Shown here: positions 16,700 to 26,164 of the stretch, in pieces
How the letters are laid out: every line of letters starts with the position of its first letter
Position numbering within the stretch: position 1 is the stretch's first letter
Assembly (NCBI GenBank): GCA_052103955.1
Contig: JBQELO010000017.1
Coordinates: forward strand, 17,286 to 81,285
Direction: 5' to 3'
DNA length: 64,000 bases
Origin: Paenalcaligenes sp052103955
GTDB taxonomy: Bacteria; Pseudomonadota; Gammaproteobacteria; Burkholderiales; Burkholderiaceae_B
Notes under the pieces: generated by a model
What the model was told of the DNA's origin: nothing
The model's input: the letters and a program-made list of their open reading frames with translations, nothing else
Database searches by the model: none
Program-made: the position numbers and the translations under genes

Positions 16700-19453
16700 A
16701 TGAACGAAGCCATTATATTGAACTCTGCCCTCGCTTGGTCAGGCACATTACAACGAAAGTTAACCGCCTTCCCTGATTTTGCTCAGCACCTGCAGCAAAA
16801 CAGCCTAGTCCCTCTCACTCTAGAACGCTTAAATCAGCTCGCGCAACAGGCCTTAGCCAATGCGCCCTACAGTGAAATCAACGACATTAAACGACCACTG
16901 CGTTTACTGCGCACAGGCGTGTTCTACACCTTAATGGTACGTGACATTGCTGGCCTCGCCAGCTTTGAAGAAGTCACTCAGGCCATGAGTCATCTGGCCG
17001 ATCTATCGGTACAACATGCTTACGAAACCGCCTATAGAAAATTAGCGGAGCGCCATGGTACACCGCTTGATCCCAAAACTGGGCTTCCCTTAGAAATGCT
17101 GATCCTGGCCATGGGAAAATGGGGTGGAAAAGAGTTAAATGTTTCGTCTGACATAGACTTAATTTGCATTTATGGGCCTGATGGCGACACCACAGGCCCA
17201 CGCCCTATTAGTCACCACGAGTTTTTTGGCAAGCTCACTCAACAAATCAGCGCAATTTTGTCAGAGGTCACACCAGATGGTCAGGTGTTTAGATGCGATC
17301 TACGCTTGCGCCCTGATGGAGACTCGGGCCCCTTGGCATGGAGCATGGCGGCCGTAGCCAACTATTTGATTAGCCAAGGGCGTGAGTGGGAGCGCTATGC
17401 GTGGATTAAAGCTAGACCATTAGCGTTACAAGCGAATCCCAATAGCAACCCCCATAGCTTGCGCTACCAGTTCGAACAACTGCGTACGCCTTTTGTGTAT
17501 CGCAACTACTTTGACTTTGACGCATTGGCTGCCTTACGTGAACTGCGTGAGCGTATACGCCAAGACTGGAACAGACGCGTACTCAATAGAAATGGCATTG
17601 ATAGCCTGCACAATATCAAGCTGGGCGATGGCGGCATACGAGAGATTGAGTTTGTGGTGCAGCTTAATCAGCTCATTCGCGGTGGGCGCTTACCCTCGCT
17701 ACAACGCAGTAACCTGTTGGATGCCATGCGCGCCCAACAACGGGCAGGTGTACTGACGGCTACAACCGTAGAGGAACTAAAACAGGCGTATCTATTTTTA
17801 CGCCGTACCGAACACATGCTGCAGTACCGAGAAGATACTCAAACCCACTTACTGCCGGTAAAACCGGAAGAACGCCAAGCGCTGGCCACTACACTAGGCC
17901 TTACTCTTGACGAGTTCGAAACCCAGCTACAGCACCATCGCAGTGTTGTAAGCCGGTATTTTAGTAATGCGTTTAGGCTGGCCGGGTTAAATGACAATAG
18001 CCCCACAAACGTAGAAGCCACGCCTACCCCTATGCCGGAAACGCCCGCAGCTGCACCTGATGATTTTCAGGCGCACGCTCAAGAAAAAATCACACACTTT
18101 CTGGACAGCCATAAGCTGCGACGCTTACCCCGTCCAAGCCGAGCCAGATTAGAACAACTGCTACCACAGCTAAGCCTTGCTGCCGCACAAACTACGAATG
18201 CAGAAGAAACCTTAAGCAGGCTATTAAATGTGATGGAAAGCATCGCACAACGTAGCGCCTATGTAGCCTTGTTAAGCGAATACCCCGAAACCATTAGTCG
18301 CTTGACCATGTTAGTGTCTGCTAGCCCGTGGGTAGCACAGTACCTAGTGCAATTCCCCTTAGTGCTAGACAGGCTGATCAACTGGCAAAGCTTGATGCAG
18401 GATACCGATTTCAATGCACTGCAAACACAGCTACATCTCGAGCTAGACGCCTGCCGCCTACCCGATGGTCTGCCCGATATAGAACAGCAAATGAACTTGA
18501 TGCGCGACACATTGCATCAACACACCTTTGAACTGCTGGCTCAAGACTTATCAGGCTGCTACAGCGTAGAACAACTGGCAGATAAGCTATCTGCTTTAGC
18601 CGACCTGATGCTAGAAGAAACGCTATACCGCGCCTGGCCCTTAGCCCAGCCCAAAGGCGCAGACACTTCTACGCTACCTCCCCCGGAGTTTGCCATCATT
18701 GCGTATGGCAAGTTAGGCGGCAAAGAACTGGGCTATGCCTCTGACTTGGATTTGGTGTTCTTATACGATGACCCAGACCAAAACGCGTCAGAACACTACG
18801 TCAAACTAGGGCGTCGCATGATTTCGTGGCTGTCTACCCTAACCTCATCGGGGCGACTTTATGAAGTGGATATGCGCTTACGCCCCGACGGTAATGCAGG
18901 GCTAATTGCCGTGAGTGTTGATAGCTTCGAACAATACCAGCAGCAACAAGCCTGGAGCTGGGAACACCAAGCCCTAACGCGTGCCCGTTTTGTGGCTGGT
19001 AGTGCTCGTATAGGTGAACGCTTTGAACAAGTACGCCAAGACATACTGGTACGCCCTCGCGACTTACCACAGCTAAAAGCCGATATACGCCAAATGCGTG
19101 CCCGAATTTTTGAAGGCCACCCTAACCGCAGCGAACTGTTTGACTTGAAACACGACAGTGGCGGCATGGTGGATATTGAGTTCATCACCCAATTTATTGT
19201 GTTGGCGCATGCTCACCAATACCCTGTGCTGTTAGGCAACCTAGGTAACATCACGCTATTAGGTTTAGCGGCTGAGCTAGGCCTAATAGATAGCAGCTTA
19301 GCCAGCCAAGTCAGCAACATTTATAGAAACTACCGTAAGCTGCAACATACTTTGCGCTTACAGGCCCAACCATGGGCCCGTGTGCCCCCTCAAAACCACG
19401 AACAAGACCGACAAACCGTGCGTGCGCTTTGGGAAGTTGTGATTGAAGGCTAA
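16700..19453 (+). CDS. glnE: Glutamine synthetase adenylyltransferase/adenylyl-removing enzyme
   Basis: A 917-residue bifunctional enzyme that adenylylates glutamine synthetase to lower its activity and reverses this by phosphorolysis. Both nucleotidyltransferase halves are visible: GKWGGKELNVSSDIDLICIY in the N-terminal half and YGKLGGKELGYASDLDLVFLY in the C-terminal half, each with the GG-x-EL-x3-SD-x-DL signature. Each is followed by an LRPDG segment (RCDLRLRPDG, VDMRLRPDG). Length is slightly under E. coli GlnE (946). It sits two genes from gdhA, keeping nitrogen-assimilation genes close. queH follows by 38 bases. Confidence 0.96.
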   Translation: MNEAIILNSALAWSGTLQRKLTAFPDFAQHLQQNSLVPLTLERLNQLAQQALANAPYSEINDIKRPLRLLRTGVFYTLMVRDIAGLASFEEVTQAMSHLADLSVQHAYETAYRKLAERHGTPLDPKTGLPLEMLILAMGKWGGKELNVSSDIDLICIYGPDGDTTGPRPISHHEFFGKLTQQISAILSEVTPDGQVFRCDLRLRPDGDSGPLAWSMAAVANYLISQGREWERYAWIKARPLALQANPNSNPHSLRYQFEQLRTPFVYRNYFDFDALAALRELRERIRQDWNRRVLNRNGIDSLHNIKLGDGGIREIEFVVQLNQLIRGGRLPSLQRSNLLDAMRAQQRAGVLTATTVEELKQAYLFLRRTEHMLQYREDTQTHLLPVKPEERQALATTLGLTLDEFETQLQHHRSVVSRYFSNAFRLAGLNDNSPTNVEATPTPMPETPAAAPDDFQAHAQEKITHFLDSHKLRRLPRPSRARLEQLLPQLSLAAAQTTNAEETLSRLLNVMESIAQRSAYVALLSEYPETISRLTMLVSASPWVAQYLVQFPLVLDRLINWQSLMQDTDFNALQTQLHLELDACRLPDGLPDIEQQMNLMRDTLHQHTFELLAQDLSGCYSVEQLADKLSALADLMLEETLYRAWPLAQPKGADTSTLPPPEFAIIAYGKLGGKELGYASDLDLVFLYDDPDQNASEHYVKLGRRMISWLSTLTSSGRLYEVDMRLRPDGNAGLIAVSVDSFEQYQQQQAWSWEHQALTRARFVAGSARIGERFEQVRQDILVRPRDLPQLKADIRQMRARIFEGHPNRSELFDLKHDSGGMVDIEFITQFIVLAHAHQYPVLLGNLGNITLLGLAAELGLIDSSLASQVSNIYRNYRKLQHTLRLQAQPWARVPPQNHEQDRQTVRALWEVVIEG

Positions 19454-19491
19454 AATAGTAGGTTCAGCTCCATTTATTCTGTAGAAGCGTC

Positions 19492-20202
19492 ATGTCCACA
19501 TCTGTTGATCGTCCCGTACTCACACTACCAGACAACCGCAAGAAGGTTTTATTGCACTCCTGCTGCGCCCCCTGTTCGGGCGAAGTAATGGAGGCAATCA
19601 CTGCCTCTGGCATTGACTACGCCATCTTCTTTTACAACCCCAACATTCATCCTGTACGCGAATACGAAATACGTAAACAGGAAAACATACGCTACGCCGA
19701 GAAGCATGGTATCGAATTTATTGATGCCGATTACGACGTAGACAACTGGTTTGAACGGGTAAAGGGAATGGAGCACGAACCCGAGCGCGGCATACGCTGC
19801 ACAGAATGCTTTGACATGCGCTTTGAACGTACTGCGCTCTATGCACATGAGCATGGCTACGACACCTTTAGCAGCTCGCTAGGTATTTCGCGCTGGAAAG
19901 ACATGAACCAGATCAATGGCTCTGGTGAGCGTGCCGCTGCCCGTTACCCCAATATGCTATATTGGACGTACAACTGGCGCAAAGGTGGTGGTGCTAAGCG
20001 TATGCTGGAAATCAGTAAAACCGAAGAATTCTACATGCAGGAATACTGTGGCTGCGTGTACTCGCTACGCGATGCAAACCAATGGCGTCGTGAAACAAAC
20101 CGCGAACGCATACAAATTGGGGTGAAGTTTTACTCGTGGGATGCTACACGCGAAAACCTCAACGAAACAGCGGCCAAACGCTTAGACAAGCCCATACTCT
20201 AA
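19492..20202 (+). CDS. queH: Epoxyqueuosine reductase QueH
   Basis: A 236-residue protein of the QueH (DUF208) family, the non-orthologous replacement for QueG in the last step of queuosine synthesis in tRNA. The metal-binding cysteines are visible: Cys24, Cys25 and Cys28 in HSCCAPCSG, Cys103 and Cys106 in IRCTECF, and Cys186 and Cys188 in YCGCVYS. Other family signatures are FYNPNIHP and SSLGISRWKDMNQINGSGERAA. It probably shares a transcript with glnE and converges on the MFS gene 18 bases downstream. Confidence 0.93.
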   Translation: MSTSVDRPVLTLPDNRKKVLLHSCCAPCSGEVMEAITASGIDYAIFFYNPNIHPVREYEIRKQENIRYAEKHGIEFIDADYDVDNWFERVKGMEHEPERGIRCTECFDMRFERTALYAHEHGYDTFSSSLGISRWKDMNQINGSGERAAARYPNMLYWTYNWRKGGGAKRMLEISKTEEFYMQEYCGCVYSLRDANQWRRETNRERIQIGVKFYSWDATRENLNETAAKRLDKPIL

Positions 20203-20220
20203 ATGCAGTCATCGCACCAG

Positions 20221-21387
20221 CTAACGAGACGGGTATAGCCTCACACTCAGTAGCAAGGACAACATCAAGGCCGAAGCAGCCATCACTAATGCACTGGTAA
20301 AACTGTGACTGTAGCTGTGCAGCATCTCGGCCAACACAGGGCCAATAATTTGCCCCACGCTGTACACAAAGGTCATGATCGCCAATAGATTGGTACCCGT
20401 ATGGCGTGCCAAGCGTTGAGCCGCTGGCATTGCGATGGTTACCGTCCCCGTGAATGTGCCTCCTACCAATAGGGCACTGAGCATATAGCTAGTGGCAGAC
20501 TCTATCAGCACTGGTAGCCCTACCCCTACCGTTTGTACTGCCAAGTTCCACTGCAATGCCGTGCGAGTCCCTAACTTTTCATGCAGGCTGTGCCACAAAA
20601 AACAGGCGGGTACAGCCCCTACACCAAATACTGCCCACACATGCGCTGACTGTAAGGTTGGTAATGCCCTGTGCACCAACATGGGTAGATAGGTAGCCGT
20701 CACGATATAACCTAGACCCGCTAAGCCATAAATAGCCACCAAAGGCAGCGTTGCAACCAGCTTTGGCTCTCTGGCTCCTACTAGCGGCTGTACAGACAGT
20801 TCTGATGGCTTCCCACGCCCCAACAACCCAGGTACTGCAATCGCCCCCATTATGACGGCAACCACCGCCAATAGTAGCCACATACCAGAGCTGCGCAGCC
20901 CTACCTCTGCCCCTACCACCAGAAGTTCGGCCGATAAGGCAATGCCCACTCCAACCCCTGCATATAAAACAGGAGCACCTCTGAAATTTTTACGTTCTTC
21001 AAATAGCCATAACGATACGGCTATAAAACCTAAAGCACTAATGGCCCCCGCCACACCTCGTATCAACAAAATTGCCCATACCGGCAGAGGTAATGCCAAC
21101 AGCGCTAATGTAAGCACTGTACCCACTACCGCCCACACACATAGCCGGTACGCATACTTACAGTGCAACTTAACCGCTAATAACGCCCCCAACAAATACC
21201 CTGCGTAGTTCGTAGATGCCGCCCAACTACCTTGTTGCACCGTGATTACTGCATCTTCCACCATGTAGGGAAACACGGCCGTAAACGAAAAACGCCCAAA
21301 CCCCATCCCTACCGACAAAATCAACGCTGCTTCTAGCGCTGAACGCCATTGCCCTGATAAGGGTTGGCGACGCAGTACCGAGATCAT
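20221..21387 (-). CDS. YbfB/YjiJ family MFS transporter
   Basis: A 388-residue inner-membrane protein with about 12 predicted helices. The N-terminus, GMGFGRFSFTAVFPYMVEDA followed by SWAASTNYAGYLLGALLAV, is the signature of the YbfB/YjiJ branch of the major facilitator superfamily. The substrate is unknown. The start codon overlaps the stop of the upstream lysR gene by 4 bases (ATGA type), so the two are translationally coupled and the regulator probably controls this transporter or its own operon. Confidence 0.85.
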   Translation of the reverse strand: MISVLRRQPLSGQWRSALEAALILSVGMGFGRFSFTAVFPYMVEDAVITVQQGSWAASTNYAGYLLGALLAVKLHCKYAYRLCVWAVVGTVLTLALLALPLPVWAILLIRGVAGAISALGFIAVSLWLFEERKNFRGAPVLYAGVGVGIALSAELLVVGAEVGLRSSGMWLLLAVVAVIMGAIAVPGLLGRGKPSELSVQPLVGAREPKLVATLPLVAIYGLAGLGYIVTATYLPMLVHRALPTLQSAHVWAVFGVGAVPACFLWHSLHEKLGTRTALQWNLAVQTVGVGLPVLIESATSYMLSALLVGGTFTGTVTIAMPAAQRLARHTGTNLLAIMTFVYSVGQIIGPVLAEMLHSYSHSFTSALVMAASALMLSLLLSVRLYPSR

Positions 21388-22259
21388 TTTCGGTCCCCAG
21401 GTAACAACGCCAGTAAGTGCTGAAAAGCAGGAACGTCATAGCCTTTTCGCCAAACTAATAAGGTATCTACCGTACCTACCGATAAGGTACTTAGGCTATG
21501 AGGTACACCAGCTAACTTCAATACACTTGCGGGTACCAACGTCACACAATTACCCGCCGCTACACAAGCGATCATGGCGTGGTATGAGGCAATTTCTAGT
21601 ACCTGCCATTCTGGAGACTCAGCCATTCCCAAAAACTGTTCAGCCATGCTGCGATATGTGCAGCCTAATGGAAATGCCGCCAACGTACGTGTGTGAATAT
21701 CTGCGACGTTCTGTACTGCTGACTCTGTACTAGGCAGCAGCAACAGTAGCTCTTCTTGCCATACAGGTAACGCTTGCAGGCTCAACTCATCCAATAAGGC
21801 CTGCGCTTCTGCTGCAGGAGACAACGCTGCAAATGCACAGTCCAACATACCCGTGCGCAGCTGCTCCAACAACGCTCTAGTTGGCCCCGTACTTAACTGC
21901 AGCGAGGTACTAGCATGCCTAGCATGATACGTTGCCAACAATGCAGGCAAGCGACTAGCTGCCGTGCTTTCCATGCTGCCCATGCGCAAGATGCCGCCCT
22001 CACGCCCACCTGTGATGACATGCCTAGCCTCGGCCTCTAAGGCCAGCAGCTTATTGGCATAGCCCACAAAGCGCTCACCAGCCACAGACAGCACCATACG
22101 CTTACCCGTGCGCACGAACAGTTCCACACCTAAATCTGCTTCTAGTTGCTGTATTCGTGTCGTGACATTAGAAGGTGCTCTGCCTAACCTAGCTGCCGCT
22201 TGCGTAATACTCAGTTCGCTAGCCACACAGATAAAGATGCGTAGTGTTTCTGAATCCAT
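21384..22259 (-). CDS. LysR family transcriptional regulator
   Basis: A 291-residue regulator. The N-terminal winged helix-turn-helix is typical: MDSETLRIFICVASELSITQAAARLGRAPSNVTTRIQQLEADLGVELFVRTGKRMVLS. It is followed by an effector-binding region (about residues 90-290). It is first in a two-gene operon with an MFS transporter, an arrangement less common than the usual divergent LysR layout. The effector is unknown. An inverted repeat just upstream could be its own binding site. Confidence 0.9.
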   Translation of the reverse strand: MDSETLRIFICVASELSITQAAARLGRAPSNVTTRIQQLEADLGVELFVRTGKRMVLSVAGERFVGYANKLLALEAEARHVITGGREGGILRMGSMESTAASRLPALLATYHARHASTSLQLSTGPTRALLEQLRTGMLDCAFAALSPAAEAQALLDELSLQALPVWQEELLLLLPSTESAVQNVADIHTRTLAAFPLGCTYRSMAEQFLGMAESPEWQVLEIASYHAMIACVAAGNCVTLVPASVLKLAGVPHSLSTLSVGTVDTLLVWRKGYDVPAFQHLLALLPGDRK

Positions 22260-22274
22260 TCAATTCCACAATAG

Positions 22275-22298
22275 AGAATACTCTATAAATATTATTCT
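22275..22298. promoter_or_regulatory. Inverted repeat upstream of the lysR-MFS operon
   Basis: AGAATA and TATTCT separated by 12 bases in an AT-rich stretch 15-40 bases upstream of the lysR start. Placement near the promoter would suit autoregulation. The palindrome is short and may be chance in AT-rich DNA. Confidence 0.35.
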
Positions 22299-22354
22299 TT
22301 TTTTAAGAATTTAAAATATACGCTTATTTATGCATCTTGCCAAAGCCCTAGACG

Positions 22355-22391
22355 CAAAAAAGCCCCACTCTTTCTCAAGAGGGGGCTTTTT
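22355..22391 (-). terminator. Intrinsic terminator of clpB
   Basis: A long hairpin, AAAAAAGCCCC then ACTCTT pairing with AAGAG and GGGGCTTTTT, lies 20-60 bases past the clpB stop. On the minus strand it ends in a run of six T residues. Confidence 0.88.
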
Positions 22392-22412
22392 GCGTAACCA
22401 CTACATCGTGCG

Positions 22413-25007
22413 TTAGGCAGCGCCTGCTTTCTGGTCGAACACAAAACTACCGTCACGCCAATCTACAGGTACTACATCATCTTCACCGAAGTGACCTTCC
22501 AGAATCAGTTTGGCCACTGGGTTTTCGATGTTCTGCTGAATAGCACGTTTCAGCGGTCTAGCACCAAACAATGGGTCGAAACCAACTTTTGCTACCTCAG
22601 CCAAAGCGGCATCACTCACTTCCAGACCCATGCCTCTGTCAGCCAAACGTTGTGCCAAACGTTGCAACTGAATTTTGGCAATAGACTGAATCTGAGCTTC
22701 GCCCAGTGCGTGGAACACCACAACTTCGTCAATACGGTTTAAGAACTCTGGACGGAAAGATAATTTAACCTCTTCCCATACCGCAGACTTCACTTTCTCG
22801 TACGGTTCGCCCACCATTTCTTGAATGTGATGAGCACCCAAGTTGGACGTCATGATCACCACGGTATTACGGAAGTCCACCGTTCTACCTTGGCCATCAG
22901 TTAGGCGACCATCATCCAGCACCTGCAGCAAGATGTTAAACACATCTGGGTGAGCTTTCTCTACCTCGTCCAGCAAAATGACGCTGTATGGTTTACGACG
23001 TACGGCTTCGGTTAAGTAACCACCTTGTTCGTAACCCACATAGCCCGGAGGCGCACCAATTAGTCTAGCTACGGAATGCTTCTCCATAAACTCTGACATA
23101 TCAATACGAATCAAATGATCTTCAGAGTCAAACAAGAACGCAGCCAAGGCTTTAGTCAGCTCGGTTTTACCCACGCCGGTAGGCCCTAAGAACAAGAACG
23201 AACCATAAGGTTTAGATGGATCAGCCAGACCAGCACGCGAACGTCGAATCGCATCGGCTACCAACGACACCGCTTCATGTTGGCCTACCACACGCTCTTC
23301 AAGGTGCTGTTCCATGTTCAGCAGTTTTTCACGCTCGCCTTGCATCATGCGTGAAACGGGAATCCCTGTAGCACGTGATACCACTTCAGCGATCTCTTCC
23401 GTACCCACTTGGGTACGCAACAACTTAGGCTTATCTTCCAACTTGTCTTTGGACTGCTCGGCAGTTGCCAAACGGCCTTCCAACTCCGGTAACTTACCGT
23501 ACTGCAACTCGGCCAACTTATCGAACTGACCTTTACGTTGCAGCTCGGCCATTTCCGCTTTTAACTGCTCAATTTCTTCCTTAATGGATTGGGTACCTTG
23601 TACCGCCGCCTTTTCGGCTTTCCACACTTCTTCAAAGTCGTTGTACTCGCGTTGCAAACGCTCTAGCTCTTCCTCGATGGTCGCTAAACGACGTTGTGAC
23701 GCATCGTCGGTTTCCTTACGCACAGCCTCACGCTCGATCTTGAGCTGAATCATGCGTCGGTCTAGCCTATCCATCACTTCAGGCTTGGAGTCAATTTCCA
23801 TACGAATACGGGCAGCAGCTTCGTCGATCAGGTCAATCGCTTTATCCGGCAAAAATCTGTCGGTAATGTAGCGGTTAGACAGTTCAGCAGCAGCCACAAT
23901 CGCCGGGTCAGTAATCGCCACACCGTGGTGCAGTTCATAACGCTCACGCAAACCACGCAAGATCGCAATAGTGGACTCTACATTAGGCTCATCCACCAAC
24001 ACTTTCTGGAAGCGGCGCTCTAATGCGGCATCTTTCTCTATGTACTGACGGTACTCGTCCAAGGTGGTTGCACCAATACAGTGCAGTTCACCACGGGCCA
24101 GCGCAGGTTTCAGCATATTGCCGGCATCCATCGCGCCTTCGGCCTTACCGGCCCCTACCATGGTGTGGATCTCGTCAATAAAGAGAATGGTTTTACCTGC
24201 ATCTTGAGACAACTCTTTCAATACAGCTTTCAGACGCTCTTCAAACTCACCACGGTATTTAGCACCTGCCAACAACGCTGCCAAATCCAATACCAATACG
24301 CGTTTGTTTTTCAGGTTTTCAGGTACCTCGTTATTTACGATACGCTGAGCCAAACCTTCCACAATCGCGGTTTTACCCACACCTGGCTCACCAATCAGCA
24401 CAGGGTTGTTTTTAGTCCTACGTTGTAAGATTTGGATGGAACGACGAATTTCGTCGTCGCGACCAATCACGGGGTCCAACTTGCCCAATCTGGCACGTTC
24501 AGTCAGGTCAGTGGTGTATTTGGACAACGCTTCACGGTTAGAGTCACCTTCCGCATCGCTTACTGACTCACCGCCACGAACCGCTTCGATCGCGGCCACC
24601 AATGCTTGTTCATTTAAACCAGCTTCTTTTAATAACCTACCGGCCTGCCCTTTATCTCGGCTTAATACCAATAAAAATAATTCGCTAGCAATATAAGTAT
24701 CACCGCGCGAGGTGGCTTCTTTTTCAGTTAAAGCCAATGCACTTTGCAATTCGCGACTAATATTTAAATTCACATCACCAGCAGAAATCTGCGGTAATGC
24801 ATCAATCGCTTTTTTCACTTCCGCTTGTAAGCGGGGCACGGCCACACCTGCACGCGCCAATAGACTGCCTGCTCCGGAATCCACGTCAGCCAACAAGGCT
24901 GCCAATACGTGTACAGGTTCCAGATATGAATTGCCCTGTTGCAATGCCAAGCTTTGTGCATCCGCCAAAGCTTGTTGAAATTTGGTCGTTAATTTATCAA
25001 TTCGCAT
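22413..25007 (-). CDS. clpB: Disaggregase chaperone ClpB
   Basis: An 864-residue AAA+ chaperone that works with DnaK to rescue aggregated proteins. It has an N-terminal Clp repeat domain, a first ATPase domain (Walker A GEPGVGKT, Walker B VLFIDEIHT-type ILFIDEIHTMVGAGKAEGAMD), the long M-domain coiled coil (about residues 400-525), and a second ATPase domain (GPTGVGKTE, MSEFMEKHSVARLIGAPPGYVGYEQGG). There is no ClpP-docking IGF loop, as expected for ClpB. Length matches the family (857 in E. coli). A candidate heat-shock promoter lies 82-107 bases upstream, and a strong terminator follows. Confidence 0.98.
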   Translation of the reverse strand: MRIDKLTTKFQQALADAQSLALQQGNSYLEPVHVLAALLADVDSGAGSLLARAGVAVPRLQAEVKKAIDALPQISAGDVNLNISRELQSALALTEKEATSRGDTYIASELFLLVLSRDKGQAGRLLKEAGLNEQALVAAIEAVRGGESVSDAEGDSNREALSKYTTDLTERARLGKLDPVIGRDDEIRRSIQILQRRTKNNPVLIGEPGVGKTAIVEGLAQRIVNNEVPENLKNKRVLVLDLAALLAGAKYRGEFEERLKAVLKELSQDAGKTILFIDEIHTMVGAGKAEGAMDAGNMLKPALARGELHCIGATTLDEYRQYIEKDAALERRFQKVLVDEPNVESTIAILRGLRERYELHHGVAITDPAIVAAAELSNRYITDRFLPDKAIDLIDEAAARIRMEIDSKPEVMDRLDRRMIQLKIEREAVRKETDDASQRRLATIEEELERLQREYNDFEEVWKAEKAAVQGTQSIKEEIEQLKAEMAELQRKGQFDKLAELQYGKLPELEGRLATAEQSKDKLEDKPKLLRTQVGTEEIAEVVSRATGIPVSRMMQGEREKLLNMEQHLEERVVGQHEAVSLVADAIRRSRAGLADPSKPYGSFLFLGPTGVGKTELTKALAAFLFDSEDHLIRIDMSEFMEKHSVARLIGAPPGYVGYEQGGYLTEAVRRKPYSVILLDEVEKAHPDVFNILLQVLDDGRLTDGQGRTVDFRNTVVIMTSNLGAHHIQEMVGEPYEKVKSAVWEEVKLSFRPEFLNRIDEVVVFHALGEAQIQSIAKIQLQRLAQRLADRGMGLEVSDAALAEVAKVGFDPLFGARPLKRAIQQNIENPVAKLILEGHFGEDDVVPVDWRDGSFVFDQKAGAA

Positions 25008-25088
25008 GTTGCCTTACTCTAAGTAATGTGCAGAATCTTGCGTTGAGTATTCACAGACTGCACCAGATTAATTTCGCTTGACTTACAG

Positions 25089-25114
25089 ATGATGACAAAG
25101 CGTCAAACTTCAAG
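25089..25114 (-). promoter_or_regulatory. Candidate sigma32 (heat-shock) promoter of clpB
   Basis: On the minus strand CTTGAA (25109-25114) is followed 14 bases later by CATCAT (25089-25094). The -35 element fits the sigma32 consensus and the spacing is right; the -10 element matches only partly (consensus CCCCAT-T). Position upstream of clpB, a classical heat-shock gene, supports it. Confidence 0.5.
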
Positions 25115-25197
25115 AGGCTCACAAAATCATTTATGTGTTTATTTGCATTTTCTTACAATTATTGCAAGCCTTTAAAATAAAAGAAAAAGCAAAACCC

Positions 25198-25270
25198 TTG
25201 ATGTTTCAAAAAGAGCTTTTAAATACGCTAGAATAGTAAGTATGGCACTTCACTCCGAAGTGCGATTTTT
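25198..25270 (+). promoter_or_regulatory. fnr upstream region: possible promoter and terminator-like hairpin
   Basis: The 333-base gap between clpB and fnr is AT-rich. TTGATG (25198-25203) and TAAATA (25220-25225), 16 bases apart, could be a sigma70-type promoter. Just downstream, GCACTTC/GAAGTGC (25245-25263, 7-bp stem, 5-base loop) is followed by five T residues (25266-25270), giving the form of a short intrinsic terminator 70 bases before the fnr start. It could be an attenuator of fnr or the end of a very short RNA. Nothing coding was seen in the gap. Confidence 0.4.
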
Positions 25271-25340
25271 ACGCTGTGCTTGACTACCTCATCTGGTCAC
25301 GGTCTACCGCCCTGGTCGTATTCAGACACAGCCGCTTTCT

Positions 25341-26066
25341 ATGCAAAAACGAATCTCTGTCAGTCACGATGCTATACGTTGCTCATCCTGCATGCTGAAT
25401 GAAATCTGCTTGCCGCTTGGGATGTCCAGCCACGACCTGCAAAAGCTGGATGATCTGGTCAAGGAGCGTATACGTCTGAGCAAAGGCTCTGTCCTGTTCC
25501 ATCTTGATGATGAAGTGGACGCTATCTATGCATTGCGTACCGGCAGTATCAAGACACAACTGGAAGATGCTTCTGGCCAAGTGCAAATCACTGGCTTTTT
25601 ACTGCCTGGTGAAATCATTGGTATGGACGGTTTGCTAAATAACCGCCATGTTTCGCACTCCATTGCCTTGGAAGATAGCGAAGTCTGTGTCATGCCATTA
25701 AACGAGCTAGATAAACTGTCGTTGCAACTTCCTATCTTGCAGCAACAACTACGCCGCTTGATGAGCAAAGAAATCAACCGCGCCCATACTCTGATCATGA
25801 ATCTGGGCGCTCTACGCTCTGAGCAGCGCTTAGCGGCCTTCTTGATTAATCTTTCGCAGCGTTTGTCCACCTTGGGTTACTCTCCTTACCAGTTCATTTT
25901 GCGCATGAGCCGGGAAGAAATCGGTAACTTTTTAGGCCTTACTCTGGAAACAGTTAGCCGTTTGTTTTCTCGATTTGCACGCGAAGGCTTACTACGCATT
26001 CAACAACGTGAAGTCATGATTTTAGACTTACCTGCCTTGCAAGCCTTGGCAGGAGTGGACTGCTAA
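25341..26066 (+). CDS. fnr: Fnr-type oxygen-responsive transcriptional regulator
   Basis: A 241-residue Crp/Fnr family protein. The cysteines expected to hold an oxygen-labile 4Fe-4S cluster are present: Cys14, Cys17 and Cys23 (pattern C-x2-C-x5-C) and Cys116. The C-terminal helix-turn-helix, around residues 189-217, contains EEIGNFLGLTLETVSRLFSRF; its E-x2-SR recognition helix predicts binding to TTGAT-N4-ATCAA sites. It converges on the cbb3 oxidase locus, and two Fnr-like sites occur there, so that locus is a likely target. In Bordetella the orthologue is called btr. Shared terminator downstream. Confidence 0.95.
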   Translation: MQKRISVSHDAIRCSSCMLNEICLPLGMSSHDLQKLDDLVKERIRLSKGSVLFHLDDEVDAIYALRTGSIKTQLEDASGQVQITGFLLPGEIIGMDGLLNNRHVSHSIALEDSEVCVMPLNELDKLSLQLPILQQQLRRLMSKEINRAHTLIMNLGALRSEQRLAAFLINLSQRLSTLGYSPYQFILRMSREEIGNFLGLTLETVSRLFSRFAREGLLRIQQREVMILDLPALQALAGVDC

Positions 26067-26109
26067 CAGCCCATTGCCCTGCTTTTCCACGGCCATATCA
26101 TTGGTCGTC

Positions 26110-26154
26110 GCAATAAAAAAAATCCCACGTTACACACGTGGGATTTTTTATTGC
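26110..26154. terminator. Bidirectional terminator between fnr and the cbb3 locus
   Basis: A 10-bp core stem (AATCCCACGT / ACGTGGGATT) with a 5-base loop is extended by an A-run on one side and a T-run on the other, so it can stop transcripts from both converging units. Confidence 0.92.
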
Positions 26155-26164
26155 TGCCAGTAAT

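Noticed and set aside
25198..25209. TTGATGTTTCAA upstream of fnr as an Fnr autoregulation site
   Set aside because: The half-sites are two bases too close together for TTGAT-N4-ATCAA.
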